The notes: a model not told the origin generated them from the letters alone. A stretch of DNA of 26,168 bases from DATKKK01 sp035542975 (GCA_035542975.1 DATKKK010000034.1:1-26168); one strand, 5' to 3'; counted from the stretch's first letter, positions 1 through 9,187 are shown. Translations and numbers: made by a program.

Positions 1-474
1 TCTCTGGGCGTTGGAAACGTGGGATTTGCAGAATTAGATGAGGTGCTGCTTTATTCTCTTAAAGAGAATGAGAGCTACCTGTCTCTGAACGATTTATTCG
101 CTTCTTCAAACCCAAACGTTTCTGTTAATTATGAAAAAATAAACCCCTGCTCCTATGAAGTAAATGTCAACGCAAGCGAACCCTTCACGTTAGTTTTCTC
201 AGAAGCTTACGATCCGCTTTGGAAAGCCTCCACAGACGGCGAAACATTCGCTTCAACTCAGGCCTACTCGCTCGTCAACAGTTACTACATAAACAAAACT
301 GGCCAATTCACGATTACTATTTACTTTACGGGGCAAAACTACGTAGACGCTGGCTTAATAATTTCGTTAACAAGTTTTGCCTCGCTTATACCGGCGACGA
401 TTGCCTACTCCAAAATTGGCAAGAAACTGCGTTTCTTAAAGCATAAAATTGTTCACAAGGAGTCTTCGACTTGA
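1..474 (+). CDS. C-terminal fragment of a large membrane protein
   Basis: The frame is open at the left edge, so the gene starts outside the window; the GTG at 19 is only an internal valine codon. The visible part is about 110 residues of an extracytoplasmic beta-type region with N-x-S/T sequons (NES, NVS, NAS, NKT) and the phrase EPFTLVFSEAYDPLWKA. One membrane helix follows (about residues 110-130 of the visible part, AGLIISLTSFASLIPATIAY), then a basic tail (KKLRFLKHK). From memory, such a 'YDPLWKA' domain plus terminal helix occurs at the end of large archaeal multi-pass membrane proteins thought to be glycosyltransferases (YfhO-like), but the catalytic part is not here. Its stop overlaps the next start (TTGA), so it is translationally coupled to the methyltransferase and probably belongs to the glycosylation operon. 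Confidence 0.75.
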   Translation, partial: SLGVGNVGFAELDEVLLYSLKENESYLSLNDLFASSNPNVSVNYEKINPCSYEVNVNASEPFTLVFSEAYDPLWKASTDGETFASTQAYSLVNSYYINKTGQFTITIYFTGQNYVDAGLIISLTSFASLIPATIAYSKIGKKLRFLKHKIVHKESST

Positions 475-1301
475 AGGATGAAGCAGAACAATACTGGAGC
501 CTCGTAGCATTAGAAGCCAATTTTAGAGAGCTGCGCTTAGAAAAATGGAAGAAAGTGGCAAGAAACTGGCTTGCCGATTACGCTGACAAAAGAGCTCGAG
601 ACTTCATATTAAAAACCGTAGACGAAGTTGTCAAACTGGATCGGTCAGCGAAAGTTCTCGATGTAGGCTGTGGTCCTGGAAAATGGTCTGTGATGTTTGC
701 CGAGAAATGTTCTTGGGTAACTGCCATTGACCTTAGCCCAAACATGATTCTTTTGGCTGAAAAAAACGCCAAGAAGGAAGGTTTAGTAAACTTGGATTTT
801 CACGTGATGGATATAGCGAGCCTTGGCTTTCCTGACGGCGTGTATGATTTGGTTAACTGTGTGACTGTCTTGCAGCACGTATTCGACGACTACCATTGGA
901 GAAAAGCCATTCACGGGATGGCTCGGGTTTGTAAGAAAGATGGCTACGTGCTGCTCTTTGAAATAGCACCTAATTTTGTCATAAGGAGGCGTACACCGAA
1001 CCTTTGCATAAGAACAATACAGCAGTACGCTAACGAATTCAAGAAAGCAAGCATGCATCTTGCTTATTGGCGAGCGGTGGATCTGTCTCTGCCGATAACC
1101 TATTTTGGACTGAAAAACTACGCTGCATCTTTCAACAGAAGAGTATACTATTTTATGTCTAGAAGAAAATTCTATCCGAGTTTTCTGTCGTTCCTGTCTT
1201 TTGCTTCAGCAGCATTAGCAAAAACCATAGATTACAAGCTCGCTGCTACTCCTTTGAGTTATCTTTCTTTTGGAAGAATCATGCTTTTTAAGAAAGACTA
1301 G
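471..1301 (+). CDS. Class I SAM-dependent methyltransferase
   Basis: A 276-residue cytoplasmic protein with a Rossmann-type methyltransferase core. Motif I is VLDVGCGPG at residues 63-71, the acidic motif II is AIDLS (Asp87), and a motif-IV-like VYDLVNCVTVLQHV lies near 130-143, followed by CKKDGYVLLFE (post-I strand). The start is TTG at 471, overlapping the upstream stop and preceded by AAGGAG at 457-462, a good ribosome site with 8-nt spacing. A basic C-terminal extension of about 100 residues follows the core and is not recognised. The substrate cannot be read from sequence. Its position between a putative membrane glycosyltransferase and a GT2 enzyme suggests methylation of a glycan or lipid-linked sugar. 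Confidence 0.85.
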   Translation: MKDEAEQYWSLVALEANFRELRLEKWKKVARNWLADYADKRARDFILKTVDEVVKLDRSAKVLDVGCGPGKWSVMFAEKCSWVTAIDLSPNMILLAEKNAKKEGLVNLDFHVMDIASLGFPDGVYDLVNCVTVLQHVFDDYHWRKAIHGMARVCKKDGYVLLFEIAPNFVIRRRTPNLCIRTIQQYANEFKKASMHLAYWRAVDLSLPITYFGLKNYAASFNRRVYYFMSRRKFYPSFLSFLSFASAALAKTIDYKLAATPLSYLSFGRIMLFKKD

Positions 1302-1335
1302 CAGGTTAATGTTTTCCTTCTAAGTCAGAAACCGA

Positions 1336-1355
1336 AGTCTCCTTAAGACTCTTTT
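1336..1355 (+). terminator. Possible terminator after the methyltransferase gene
   Basis: A 5-bp inverted repeat (AGTCT at 1336-1340, AGACT at 1346-1350) is followed by CTTTT. The stem is weak, and the downstream GT2 gene could still be co-transcribed. Confidence 0.25.
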
Positions 1356-1401
1356 CTGCACGAGCCCAACTTTTTCCGTATCCCATAAGGTGAAGCGCAG
1401 G

Positions 1402-2157
1402 ATGAAATGTTTCATAGTTCTGCCTTGTTATAACGAAGAAAAAAACGTTAAACAACTCGTTCATTCTATAGATCACATTCTGAAGCCTCAGATTCCCTAC
1501 AAGGTCATTGCCGTCAACGATGGAAGCCACGATCGTACAAGCGAGGTTCTTAAGGATCTTTCGGTTGAGTATCCAGTAAGAGTTCTTGAGCATTATACTA
1601 ACATGGGATTGGGTGCTGCGTTGAGAACGGGGTTGCTTGCGGCTGCGGAAGAATCGTTATCTGGTGACTTCGTGGTCGTCATGGATTCTGATAACACTCA
1701 CGATCCTAAACACATTGTGAGTATGCTGGTTGCTGCGAGAAAAGCAGATGTTGTGGTTGGTTCCCGTTATGTAATGGGCGGAGCGCAGCTAAATGTTCCT
1801 GCGCATCGAGTGGTTCTGAGCAAGATGGTTAATGTTTTTGTTGGAAAACTGTTTCGCTTGCCCGTAAAGGATACCACCAGTGGTTTCCGATGTTTCAGAG
1901 CTATGCTGCTTAAGCAACTTCGTAATGCTTCCAAAAACAGCATAGTTGACTCGAAAGGTTTTGAGTCTTCCTTAGAACTTTTGTTCAAGGCGGTTCGTTC
2001 AGGAGGTTTTGTCACAGAGGTTCCGATTTTTCTTGATTATGGAAGAAAAGGTGGCAAAAGCAAGATGCGCCTATTTTCGACTATCGTTAACTATCTGGTT
2101 CTTCTTTTCAAGTTCAAACGTTTTGCGCGTGCGAACAGCTATTGTGCATCTCGTTGA
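1402..2157 (+). CDS. GT2 glycosyltransferase, dolichyl-phosphate mannose synthase-like
   Basis: A 251-residue GT-A-fold glycosyltransferase. The N-terminus VLPCYNEEKNVKQLV and the strand VIAVNDGSHDRT are the GT2 nucleotide-binding signatures. VVVMDSDNTHDP carries the metal-binding DxD-type motif, and GSRYVMGG and TSGFRCFR match the DPM1/DPMS-like branch. It ends soon after the catalytic domain with no clear membrane helices, so it resembles the soluble DPM1 form. The family makes polyprenyl-phosphate sugars from NDP-sugars at the cytoplasmic membrane face, feeding protein N-glycosylation. ATG 1402 is chosen because AAGGTG at 1387-1392 lies 9 nt upstream; GTG 1390 is an alternative with no ribosome site. 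The exact sugar is unknown. Confidence 0.88.
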   Translation: MKCFIVLPCYNEEKNVKQLVHSIDHILKPQIPYKVIAVNDGSHDRTSEVLKDLSVEYPVRVLEHYTNMGLGAALRTGLLAAAEESLSGDFVVVMDSDNTHDPKHIVSMLVAARKADVVVGSRYVMGGAQLNVPAHRVVLSKMVNVFVGKLFRLPVKDTTSGFRCFRAMLLKQLRNASKNSIVDSKGFESSLELLFKAVRSGGFVTEVPIFLDYGRKGGKSKMRLFSTIVNYLVLLFKFKRFARANSYCASR

Positions 2158-2202
2158 AATAGAAAAACAAAGTTACACACTCAATTAACTCTGGAACCAT
2201 AT

Positions 2203-4089
2203 CTACGGCGTTGGGTATTCTTGGTGGATTTCGTTGCTTTGCGGAACTCCATCCTGTGAGGGGCTGTCTATCCAATGAAACACGTAACAGTTTTCCGAGT
2301 AAGCATTAAGGTTCTTTGAAATCACTTCTTTTAAGTAGATTCCGCTTGCCCATGTTCCCTTCCAACCGAAACCATACATTATCACTATAAGGTTGGTTTT
2401 ATCCTTGAAAACTTCGATTGTGAACATGTCTTCATGTCCCGAATATGTGTTAACCCTGCTCAAAGCCGCGATTGTAACGTTAGCTTGAGTAACGAACATG
2501 AAATGCGTCGCGTTTGCTGCAAATCTTAAAGGAGTCTTTTCCATATTCTCGTAGTATCCCACAGTTTTTTGGGGGCAAGGCCCGCCGAATAAGACTACGA
2601 CTGAATTGTTTATTCTTGACGAATCTAGTTCTCCCGATGCAAGTACCAGATTGCTGGTTGACATAAACTGTTGCTGTTGCTGATTTATGTCAAGACCATA
2701 GAGTATTCCGCTGGCGATAGCGTCGTACGCAGTTTCTGCCTTAACGCCCTCAATAGGATTCAGGTATAAGAAGTAAACCGAGTTTGCGGGAGCGTCTACA
2801 ACTTTGCTGCCGATAAGAGCAGCGCTCAAGCTAACCGCTTTTCGAGCGTCAACTCTGCCATACCCATAGTAAACGTCAAACCCAGGCGTACCCAAGTCAT
2901 CGGCAGTATACATTAATTGACTGCGAACCTGCTCGTTTGCCATCTCGGGAAATTGGCTCCATTCAAGCGCAGCCACACCCGCAACATGTGGGCACGCCAT
3001 AGAGGTGCCGCTTAAGGAAAGATAATCGTTCCACAAGTACGTCGAGTATATGCTTGTGCCAGGCGCGGCTATGTCAATCCAGTCTCCATAACTGCTGAAG
3101 GGCGCAAGTCTATCGTTTTCATCTGTTGCTGCCACGGCTATGACTTCTGGATAGGCAGCTGGATAGTGTTTCGTGTTCGTGCCGCTGTTGCCCGCGGCAG
3201 CAATCACTAGTGCGCCTGCATCCGTAGCATATTTTACAGCGTCGTGTATCAATTGGCTCTCTTCGCTGCTTCCCCAGCTGCAACTGATTATTTTTGCTCC
3301 TTGGTTAACCGCGTGTATTATGGCGTTTGCGAGTTCATCGTCGTACCCCCATCCTTGACGACTTAAACCTTTTTCAGCCATAATCCGAACCTGAGCCAAC
3401 CCCGCTATCCCGATCGAGTTGTTTATGGAAGCGGCGATTATGCCCGCACAGTGAGTCCCATGTCCCTGGTCATCCATCGGATCTGAGTCGTTGTTTATCC
3501 AGTCGTATCCTAGTGGAACATAGTTTGCGACTAGGTCTGGGTGAGTGTACTTTATGCCCGTGTCGACGATTGCGACTAGGATGGTGTTGTTGCCTTTCTG
3601 CGTATTCCACGCCATGTTTGCCTGAATCTTTGCCGGTCCCCACTGGTTTGTCCATTCTGGATCGTTTGGAATGGCATCAGCATAGGCTTTCCAGTTTGGT
3701 TCGAGGTATTTTACACCATTGTTTTTCATTACTTCTTTTATGAGGTTTGAAACCTTGTTTGTTGGAACGTTGATTATTATGCTTCGGGTTTTATTGTATG
3801 TAGAGAGTTTGCTCGTTATGTCTCCTTCGTTTTGAGTGATGATTGTGCTGAGTTTCTGATAACTTTCTTTTCCTTCACTAACTCCTAGGACCAGTTCTAC
3901 GTGGCTTCCATTATAAGCGAAGTCGCATGTTGCGTTGGAAGAGTCGTCTACGTTGAATGGCCATTGCTTGAACCATGGAGCTTCTGTCGTGCCTAACGAT
4001 GATGTTTTGAATAGAATTATGCCCTCTTGCAGTAAGATGATTAGCGTTAGGGTGGTGAGAATGGTTAGGTGAGAGGAGGGTTTTTTCAT
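2203..4089 (-). CDS. Secreted subtilisin-like serine protease (S8)
   Basis: A protein of about 628 residues. It has an N-terminal signal/anchor helix (LTILTTLTLIILLQEGIILF), a likely I9-type inhibitory propeptide (RSIIINVPTNKVSNLIKEV to KYLEPNW), then a complete S8 domain. The triad is Asp176 (VAIVDTG), His210 (GHGTHCAG) and Ser363 (LSGTSMACPHVAG), with the oxyanion Asn301 (AAGNSG). About 200 residues of unrecognised, probably beta-rich C-terminal domain follow, with no terminal membrane anchor. About nine N-x-S/T sequons fit an exported glycoprotein. ATG 4089 follows an AAGTGA-like ribosome site; GTG 4098 is possible. It is divergent from the giant surface-protein gene, so it may process or degrade surface proteins (inference). 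Its promoter holds a strong palindrome at 4145-4166. Confidence 0.95.
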   Translation of the reverse strand: MKKPSSHLTILTTLTLIILLQEGIILFKTSSLGTTEAPWFKQWPFNVDDSSNATCDFAYNGSHVELVLGVSEGKESYQKLSTIITQNEGDITSKLSTYNKTRSIIINVPTNKVSNLIKEVMKNNGVKYLEPNWKAYADAIPNDPEWTNQWGPAKIQANMAWNTQKGNNTILVAIVDTGIKYTHPDLVANYVPLGYDWINNDSDPMDDQGHGTHCAGIIAASINNSIGIAGLAQVRIMAEKGLSRQGWGYDDELANAIIHAVNQGAKIISCSWGSSEESQLIHDAVKYATDAGALVIAAAGNSGTNTKHYPAAYPEVIAVAATDENDRLAPFSSYGDWIDIAAPGTSIYSTYLWNDYLSLSGTSMACPHVAGVAALEWSQFPEMANEQVRSQLMYTADDLGTPGFDVYYGYGRVDARKAVSLSAALIGSKVVDAPANSVYFLYLNPIEGVKAETAYDAIASGILYGLDINQQQQQFMSTSNLVLASGELDSSRINNSVVVLFGGPCPQKTVGYYENMEKTPLRFAANATHFMFVTQANVTIAALSRVNTYSGHEDMFTIEVFKDKTNLIVIMYGFGWKGTWASGIYLKEVISKNLNAYSENCYVFHWIDSPSQDGVPQSNEIHQEYPTP

Positions 4090-4144
4090 TCTGTTCACTT
4101 TTTCGGAGTCGTGTTGAACAGTTGTTGTGTTTTACGTGGATACA

Positions 4145-4166
4145 ATATGTCCTTAATCAGACATAT
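4145..4166 (-). promoter_or_regulatory. Palindromic operator candidate in the protease promoter
   Basis: Two perfect 7-bp half-sites, ATATGTC at 4145-4151 and GACATAT at 4160-4166, are separated by 8 bp. They lie just where transcription from the TATA box at 4191-4198 should begin on the minus strand, so a bound dimer would block initiation. The regulator is unknown. Confidence 0.5.
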
Positions 4167-4190
4167 GCAGTAGATATAGCACAAACTAAC

Positions 4191-4198
4191 TTATAAAC
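4191..4198 (-). promoter_or_regulatory. TATA box for the protease gene
   Basis: On the minus strand this reads GTTTATAA, close to the archaeal TATA consensus. A start about 26 bp downstream would fall near 4168, giving a leader of about 80 nt before ATG 4089. Confidence 0.5.
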
Positions 4199-4303
4199 TT
4201 ACCTTGTTGTTGAACAGTTTGAAACATTTTAGTTAATATTATTTTTTGTTTGATTCTTCTTCTGGTTAATATTCTAATTCTGAATCAAAATCCCTAAAAA
4301 GTC

Positions 4304-4312
4304 TTTAATAAA
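4304..4312 (+). promoter_or_regulatory. TATA box for the giant surface-protein gene
   Basis: TTTAATAAA sits about 55 bp before ATG 4359. A start near 4335 would leave a leader of about 25 nt containing the ribosome site AGAGGA at 4345-4350. This layout is typical of a well-expressed gene and supports ATG 4359 over GTG 4314, which would lie upstream of the predicted transcription start. Confidence 0.5.
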
Positions 4313-4358
4313 TGTGCCCACGCTTCTCATAAATGAATTAAAAAAGAGGAATGGAAAA

Positions 4359-7300
4359 ATGAAAAACTTGGTTTCGCACATAAACAGAAAAATCGTACTA
4401 TCAGTTTCATTGACAATATTATTGGCAATCAGCATATACACTTCGATAAGTATCCTCAACTTCAAAGCAATGGGCGCACTATACAGCGACACCGACTACA
4501 AAACGATCTACGGCGTCTTAGGAAACGACAGCTACTCGCTTTATCCTTATGAAACAATAAGCTCCAAAGTCGGATTCTCCAAATATGGAGAGTTGATGAA
4601 CCCCTACGTTCCAGTCGGGCTGAACTACAGTGGACAAATTGATCCTTTCGCCAATTCATTTGTATCGAAGCAGGATTGGAACGAAGGATGGGTGTTAAAC
4701 GTTACGTACATCCAATCAGGCTTGTACAGAAACGTGTGGGCTTTCGCGCTCTATAGTGATACGCTGGGAAGCGGTACACCCTCCGACCTTGACTGGCAAC
4801 ACACGACAAGCGGTTTAGGGGCTCCTTATTGTGGAAGAAAAACCAATGCATATGCTAAAAGCTATCCTATCGAGAAAATCTATGACGGACCCAGAGAGGC
4901 AGTCTACCTACTTAAGACAGTAATATCCACAAACACGACAGTTCAAGGTTTCGACGATGACAAAATAATCGAACTCACTTTCCAAGTTATTTACGAGAAA
5001 GTGCAAAAATACGTGCTTTGGATAAAAGACGTTAAACGTGTTGACGTTGGCAAAGGCATCGGCACAATGCAAGTTGAATTCAGCGAAAGAGGACAATGGG
5101 ACATGGAACGAGCCTCTCACCCACTATCTTATGCGCACTGGTATGTGAATCAAACAACTGAATATAACAAAGACATATTCTACAACGGTTCTGCCGCCTA
5201 TTCCAATGAAGCCAAAGCTGCAGGCTACGACGTATGCCAAGTAATAAGCAAATCTCTCCCATACGTCGGATGGGCAGCTTACTGGCCAAACACGACAGTC
5301 AACTACGTTGAGGCCTTCGACGTCACCACAGTGCAAACAAGACTAAGTACTCTGTCAACAGTCCAAGACGTTTACCAGTCCAGCCTATGGCCTAGCGGGT
5401 ATCATTTCGGAAGCAGATATGAAATTTTAAGGACTCCGATTGAATATCCCAGAGGTGAAGGTCACTGGAGCAACGAGCCGATGGTCTTCGTGAACAACGC
5501 TGTTAAAACAAGAGGAACACAATACACTTGGACACTCAATGAAACCAGCGGAAGGTGGGGAGTAACTTTTGAACCTGCCTATGTTCCGACATCGACCGAC
5601 GTTATTCGCATTGTTTACAAGTCTACCCAAGGAGTTCTGCAAAGCGACATGAGTCCATCTCCGCATGAACCTGCCACGCCATACGTGATAGGCGAATGGG
5701 CATTCGACCTCACATGGGCTAATACTACTAGATCAACTAACCAGTTCCGCTGTGCAACGGCTTATGGAGTAACCGACCTCCATGATGCTGACGATGCAGA
5801 CAAGCACGGCGTACACCCGGACGATGCCAGCCCCTACAACGTTTTGGACAGAGAGGTCAAATACCAACTAGACGAGCTGTTTAACCCATGGGATCTTAAC
5901 GACGCAGTTCACAAGAACGACAATAGATGGATATACGAATCTACGTTAACAAGCGCAACCAATTATATCGCCTTGTCGCAAGGATTCGATGACCTGCTAT
6001 GGATGAACAAGAATTACGGCAACTGGACAAATCACTATAAACTGCAGTACAGTGGCCACGGAACTATTGCGGATTGGGTGAACGCATATGAAGATGGCTC
6101 TACCTACACGGCGCACAGCGAAAATTGGGCTTTACTATTTGGCGCAAATGCATCTGGTGACGCTATGGTAAGGATTACGCCATATGGGAGCGACTATGGC
6201 ACTTCGTCGAACAACACCATAAAATTCAAAGACCTCACAGAAATCAGTTTCTGGTACAAAACCCTAGTAGCCAGTCCCAACTATGGACCAGGCATGTTTG
6301 TAAAGCTGAATCCAGGCGACGGCTCAGGACATTGGGTAGCAATCAACATGTACGACAACAGCCTGGTTAACACACAGGGGTGGAGAAAAGTTTGCCTGGG
6401 CAACGTATCTCAATACACAGGACAAACTGCAGATCACTCCTTCTGGTTTGGTGCTGATGCTTGGGTATATGGAGGCAGCGGACCATTGAACGGACTCACT
6501 CCAGGCGAAGGCGGCACACTCGCGTCTTTCGATTACTTCCGAAACAAACTGGCAAATTGGTATGTTGACTCTATCGTCGTGGAACTTGGACCAATGATCA
6601 CAGGAAGCACTGTGGCAAAGTACCTTATCGACGACATTGACGTAGGCTATCTAACAGGCGCAGGCTGCATACGCCAGGAAAGAGTGTACAACTTTGAAGA
6701 AGACAAACTCGTTCCATCATACTGGGACCAATACAACACCTTCAGCGAAAATGTCCTTGTAAACGGCACACTATGGGCAAGACATGACAACGTACAGAGT
6801 TATGAAACTCTTGACCCAACAAAAGCTGGCACTGGCGTGTACAGAGACTACTACACCATTGACTTCACGAATGGCACAATAAGATTCTGGAGATACAGCG
6901 ACGCTTTAGGATATTATCAGAGAATAACATTGGCAGCAACCACGAAAATCAAAGTGCTCTACTCAACGATTGAATTCTGCACCGTCGGACGGTATGAATG
7001 GGAGAACGTTGGAACCGTTTCTGCCGCTGTGGACTCTGCAGGCGCTGCAATGATCGCTTCAGCCTTCCAAGAATGGAAGGACATAGAAGTCTACAACTCA
7101 GCATTAGACATTAAAGACTCCTCATGGGGTCCTTACACTCCGTATCTGATGCGGGAACAAGGGGTAGCTAACAGGACAAAGTCGCAATACCGCGACGCCA
7201 TAAAGAGAACCCATCTTAAAGATGACTGGTGCACAACCTGTCCCATCACAAGCAGCAACATAATTACGGTAGGTGGACCCGCAGCGAACGTCTTAGCAGA

Positions 7301-7817
7301 ATACTTTAATGACTACACCAGCGCGTTCCTAATCAAGTCCGACGTGTCAACTAGTGATCTGACAGGAAACGGAATCTACGCACCTGGCTGCTGGAACAAG
7401 ACCCGCGCTTATTATGGAGGATCCTCTGGCGCAGGTGGATATGCTATAATATCAACTTACAGAGACCTCAACGGAACGATAGGCTTCATCGTTTGGGGCT
7501 ACAACGGAGACGACACCTTCTACGCAAGCTATGCACTGAGACACGGCTTAATCGCTTACATGCAGTACTTACAGCCAGGCGTAACAACATTGATTCTTAA
7601 ATTGACCTATACTGGCCAATGCGCGCCAACCATAAGCATCGTTGAATGCCTAGGAATATTCACTGAATGCACAGGATTCAACCACATCAAGTACCTCGGC
7701 GAAGGCGGCGCAACCTACGTGAGAACAACCTACGTTCTGCCAGAAGCAAGAAGATTATTCATCGAAGACAAACTGATATCCTTCACTTGGCCGACATCGA
7801 TACACTCAGACCCATAA
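4359..7817 (+). CDS. Giant exported sequon-rich surface protein, unknown family
   Basis: A 1152-residue protein I do not recognise. After a short basic N-terminus (KNLVSHINRK) comes one hydrophobic segment (VLSVSLTILLAISIYTSISI), acting as signal peptide or N-terminal anchor. The rest looks like aromatic-rich beta structure (many Trp, Tyr, Gly, Asn) with about 18 N-x-S/T sequons and no C-terminal membrane helix. A middle region (roughly residues 590-780, with ITEISFWYK-like and WRKVCLGNVS phrases) resembles a carbohydrate-binding jelly-roll, but this is weak. Codons are richer in C-ending forms than in neighbouring genes, which fits high expression. ATG 4359 has AGAGGA 8 nt upstream. It is divergent from a secreted subtilisin and near four glycan genes. 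An S-layer or other exoprotein role is inference. Confidence 0.85.
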   Translation: MKNLVSHINRKIVLSVSLTILLAISIYTSISILNFKAMGALYSDTDYKTIYGVLGNDSYSLYPYETISSKVGFSKYGELMNPYVPVGLNYSGQIDPFANSFVSKQDWNEGWVLNVTYIQSGLYRNVWAFALYSDTLGSGTPSDLDWQHTTSGLGAPYCGRKTNAYAKSYPIEKIYDGPREAVYLLKTVISTNTTVQGFDDDKIIELTFQVIYEKVQKYVLWIKDVKRVDVGKGIGTMQVEFSERGQWDMERASHPLSYAHWYVNQTTEYNKDIFYNGSAAYSNEAKAAGYDVCQVISKSLPYVGWAAYWPNTTVNYVEAFDVTTVQTRLSTLSTVQDVYQSSLWPSGYHFGSRYEILRTPIEYPRGEGHWSNEPMVFVNNAVKTRGTQYTWTLNETSGRWGVTFEPAYVPTSTDVIRIVYKSTQGVLQSDMSPSPHEPATPYVIGEWAFDLTWANTTRSTNQFRCATAYGVTDLHDADDADKHGVHPDDASPYNVLDREVKYQLDELFNPWDLNDAVHKNDNRWIYESTLTSATNYIALSQGFDDLLWMNKNYGNWTNHYKLQYSGHGTIADWVNAYEDGSTYTAHSENWALLFGANASGDAMVRITPYGSDYGTSSNNTIKFKDLTEISFWYKTLVASPNYGPGMFVKLNPGDGSGHWVAINMYDNSLVNTQGWRKVCLGNVSQYTGQTADHSFWFGADAWVYGGSGPLNGLTPGEGGTLASFDYFRNKLANWYVDSIVVELGPMITGSTVAKYLIDDIDVGYLTGAGCIRQERVYNFEEDKLVPSYWDQYNTFSENVLVNGTLWARHDNVQSYETLDPTKAGTGVYRDYYTIDFTNGTIRFWRYSDALGYYQRITLAATTKIKVLYSTIEFCTVGRYEWENVGTVSAAVDSAGAAMIASAFQEWKDIEVYNSALDIKDSSWGPYTPYLMREQGVANRTKSQYRDAIKRTHLKDDWCTTCPITSSNIITVGGPAANVLAEYFNDYTSAFLIKSDVSTSDLTGNGIYAPGCWNKTRAYYGGSSGAGGYAIISTYRDLNGTIGFIVWGYNGDDTFYASYALRHGLIAYMQYLQPGVTTLILKLTYTGQCAPTISIVECLGIFTECTGFNHIKYLGEGGATYVRTTYVLPEARRLFIEDKLISFTWPTSIHSDP

Positions 7818-7837
7818 AAACTCGACAAAACTCTTCC

Positions 7838-7856
7838 TTTTTTCTTTATTTTTTTC
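7838..7856 (+). terminator. Oligo-T terminator after the giant surface-protein gene
   Basis: Two T runs (7838-7843 and 7849-7855) separated by CTTTA lie 20-40 bp after the stop. This is the usual archaeal hairpin-free termination signal, placed between convergent genes. Confidence 0.6.
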
Positions 7857-7890
7857 TAAACCACGATTTTATGGCTCAGCCAAAAAATTA

Positions 7891-9171
7891 CTAAAAGTTT
7901 TGGGCAGCCGCTCTTTCAATTATCTTTAGGTCAGTTAACGCAACTTTGCGCCATTTAAGACTTTTTGCGTAATTCGTAGAGACCTTGTAAAGCTTCTCGT
8001 TTTCAGAATCTAGCACCTTCAGTGTTACGCGGATCATGCCGGCGGTGTCTCCGACGGGCACTAAAAACACGCTCTTGCACCTTCCAAAGGTTTCCCTCAA
8101 AGCTGGAATATCATAGGTTATGACTGGCAAACCGCAAGCTAATGCTTCAGCCACGGCTATGCCCCAGCCTTCAAAAAGACTTGGAAAAATGAAAAGCTTG
8201 CTTGCCTTTAGTAGACTGTATAATTCTTTATCGCTGCACGATTTCCTGATTAAAACGTTGCTTTCAAGATTAGTTGCAATGACCTTTTGTTTTAACGAAG
8301 CAAGTTCCAGTCCGCTTCCGATGATCAAGAGTTTTGCGTTTTTATTGCACTCGACAACTTTATTCCACACGTTCAGCAGGTCGAAAACGCCTTTTTCTTT
8401 AGCTATCCTGCCTACAAAAACTCCGTCAAACGGTCTTCCATCACCTTGAGGTTTAACTTTATTGATGAAGTTGAGGTCTATTGCGTTTCCGCTTATCGAG
8501 ATCTTGCTCTGTGAGACGCCGTTGTACTGGAGAGTTTTGGCAGTGAAGTTTGAAACGGCTATTATCGTTCTTGCTTTTTTCAAAAGTGGTATTGTGATGT
8601 AGAAAACTAACGTTTTGACTAACGAAACCGTCTTGCCATAGTTTATTTGTCTGTAACTAGCGTAAAGTGAGTTACCTTTTGCTCCGGTTTTTGTGAAAGG
8701 TATATCGACATGGTGGACGACTACGCATGTTGGTCGCCGAAAGATTAAACCAGCAACGTAGCCTAATGCAAGATTAGGCAAAGTGTTGTTTGGTATAAGA
8801 ATCACGTTTGGTTTTCTATTGCTGATGGTTAAAACGCTTTTGAAGAACGCTTTGATGCTCCAAGAGACCCATTCAAGATATACGCCTAACCAGCCTATTC
8901 CGTGAAAGCTCGAAGACAAAGAGTGTTTTTTGCATGCGATTTCTGTTTTTTTGAGAAGACTTGGAGCAGATTCCAGAACAGTTACCTCGACGTTATGTTG
9001 TTTGCAGAATATTCTCAAGGTTTCAACGAATCTTTTCTCGGCGCCTCCCATAGCCGTCACGCTTGCGGTCGGATGAAAAAAAATACTGAAGATCTTGAGA
9101 GTTGAAAGCGAAAGCTTTTCATGCTTCGAGGTTGTCACGCAACAAACTGTGTTCTGCTTGTTTGTTGACAA
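7891..9171 (-). CDS. GT4-family glycosyltransferase
   Basis: A GT-B-fold retaining glycosyltransferase of about 426 residues. The N-terminal Rossmann half begins LKIFSIFFHP and contains AMGGAEKRFVETLRIF (acceptor-side GGAE motif). The C-terminal half has FVGRIAKEKGVFDLLNVW (GT4 nucleotide-sugar site) and the E-x7-E signature in PSLFEGWGIAVAEALACG. The frame extends into the preceding gene (TTG 9258), but that start would overlap it by 71 bp. TTG 9171 lies 17 bp after the upstream stop and is preferred; GTG 9138 is also possible, and none has a good ribosome site. It is co-directional with the next GT4 gene, probably one operon extending a surface glycan. Donor and acceptor are unknown. Confidence 0.88.
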   Translation of the reverse strand: MSTNKQNTVCCVTTSKHEKLSLSTLKIFSIFFHPTASVTAMGGAEKRFVETLRIFCKQHNVEVTVLESAPSLLKKTEIACKKHSLSSSFHGIGWLGVYLEWVSWSIKAFFKSVLTISNRKPNVILIPNNTLPNLALGYVAGLIFRRPTCVVVHHVDIPFTKTGAKGNSLYASYRQINYGKTVSLVKTLVFYITIPLLKKARTIIAVSNFTAKTLQYNGVSQSKISISGNAIDLNFINKVKPQGDGRPFDGVFVGRIAKEKGVFDLLNVWNKVVECNKNAKLLIIGSGLELASLKQKVIATNLESNVLIRKSCSDKELYSLLKASKLFIFPSLFEGWGIAVAEALACGLPVITYDIPALRETFGRCKSVFLVPVGDTAGMIRVTLKVLDSENEKLYKVSTNYAKSLKWRKVALTDLKIIERAAAQNF

Positions 9172-9187
9172 TTTCCGTTCACGGGTG

